Source of the DNA: JANXQG01 sp963709175
GTDB lineage: Bacteria > Planctomycetota > Planctomycetia > Pirellulales > Thermoguttaceae
Direction: 5' to 3'
Length of the DNA: 64,000 bases
NCBI GenBank assembly: GCA_963709175.1
Contig: CAVPVK010000012.1
Coordinates: 620,001 to 684,000, forward strand
Each line of letters starts with the position of its first letter. Positions within the stretch are counted from its first letter, which is position 1. Of the stretch, positions 63,980 to 64,000 are shown one piece after another. Below the pieces are notes generated by a model. The model saw only the letters and a list, made by a program, of their open reading frames with translations, had not been told where the DNA came from and made no database searches. A program made the translations under genes and the position numbers.

Positions 63980-64000
63980 CTACGTGACAGTGGCGGACGC

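Overview
The window looks like a chromosomal segment of a member of the Planctomycetota, most likely a Pirellulales-type bacterium. This is inferred from gene content, not from a marker-gene search. The indicators are a DUF1559 prepilin-like protein, a PEP-CTERM protein, a Ser/Thr kinase fused to WD40 repeats beside an ECF sigma factor, two divergent GroELs, an EF-G resembling the spirochaete/planctomycete type, FGE-sulfatase/leucine-rich-repeat membrane proteins, several large secreted carbohydrate-active proteins, and high-GC codon use. No rRNA, tRNA, CRISPR array, complete insertion sequence or prophage was seen.

Layout. 1-5.3 kb: a sugar kinase (cut by the window edge), a secreted S46 dipeptidyl-peptidase, a flippase-like membrane protein and an MFS transporter. 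5.4-12.05 kb, minus strand: a protein quality-control cluster in the order groEL2, groES-groEL1, dnaJ, grpE, an FmdB zinc ribbon, a small secreted protein and yacG. 12.5-23 kb: secreted proteins (a beta-solenoid-like protein with an alpha/alpha-toroid partner, a cellulase-like glycosidase, a GH2 glycosidase) and an orphan Flp pilin. 23-30.4 kb: acetate kinase, glucose-6-phosphate isomerase, EF-G and an ABC-F ATPase. 30.4-42.7 kb: one long minus-strand directon holding gene debris, two tandem SUMF1/LRR paralogues around a WD40 gene, an amidohydrolase, a rhomboid protease, a membrane protein, a large kinase-WD40 protein and its ECF sigma factor. 43-56.5 kb: a degenerate GGDEF protein, SerC, Dps, an ABC-2 permease, a DisA_N-like protein, a methyltransferase, a Cys-rich lipoprotein, a Tat-exported TIM-barrel protein, an SF1 helicase and a DUF2142 membrane protein. 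56.7-64 kb: secreted BNR-type and toroid proteins, a DJ-1/PfpI protein, a frameshifted secreted protein, then a PEP-CTERM protein and a DUF1559 protein.

How it fits together. The chaperone block is a coherent folding module. groES-groEL1 closes with a good intrinsic terminator. groEL2 is a separate unit and alone keeps the classical GGM tail. Much of the rest is envelope and polysaccharide biology: signal-peptide glycosidases, PEP-CTERM sorting and pilin-like N-termini. The ECF-kinase pair is a typical planctomycete signalling unit.

Cautions. At least eight otherwise healthy genes or gene joints are broken by single-base indels, several in short homopolymers, so assembly error is likely. Such genes are given as one feature with the break positions stated. 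Three families of dispersed palindromic elements occur between genes, and one has become the 3' end of a methyltransferase gene. No clearly novel system is proven. The best candidates for follow-up are the secreted solenoid/toroid pair, the DisA_N-like protein with an altered RHR motif, the duplicated SUMF1/LRR locus, and a sigma54-like site upstream of the PEP-CTERM gene.
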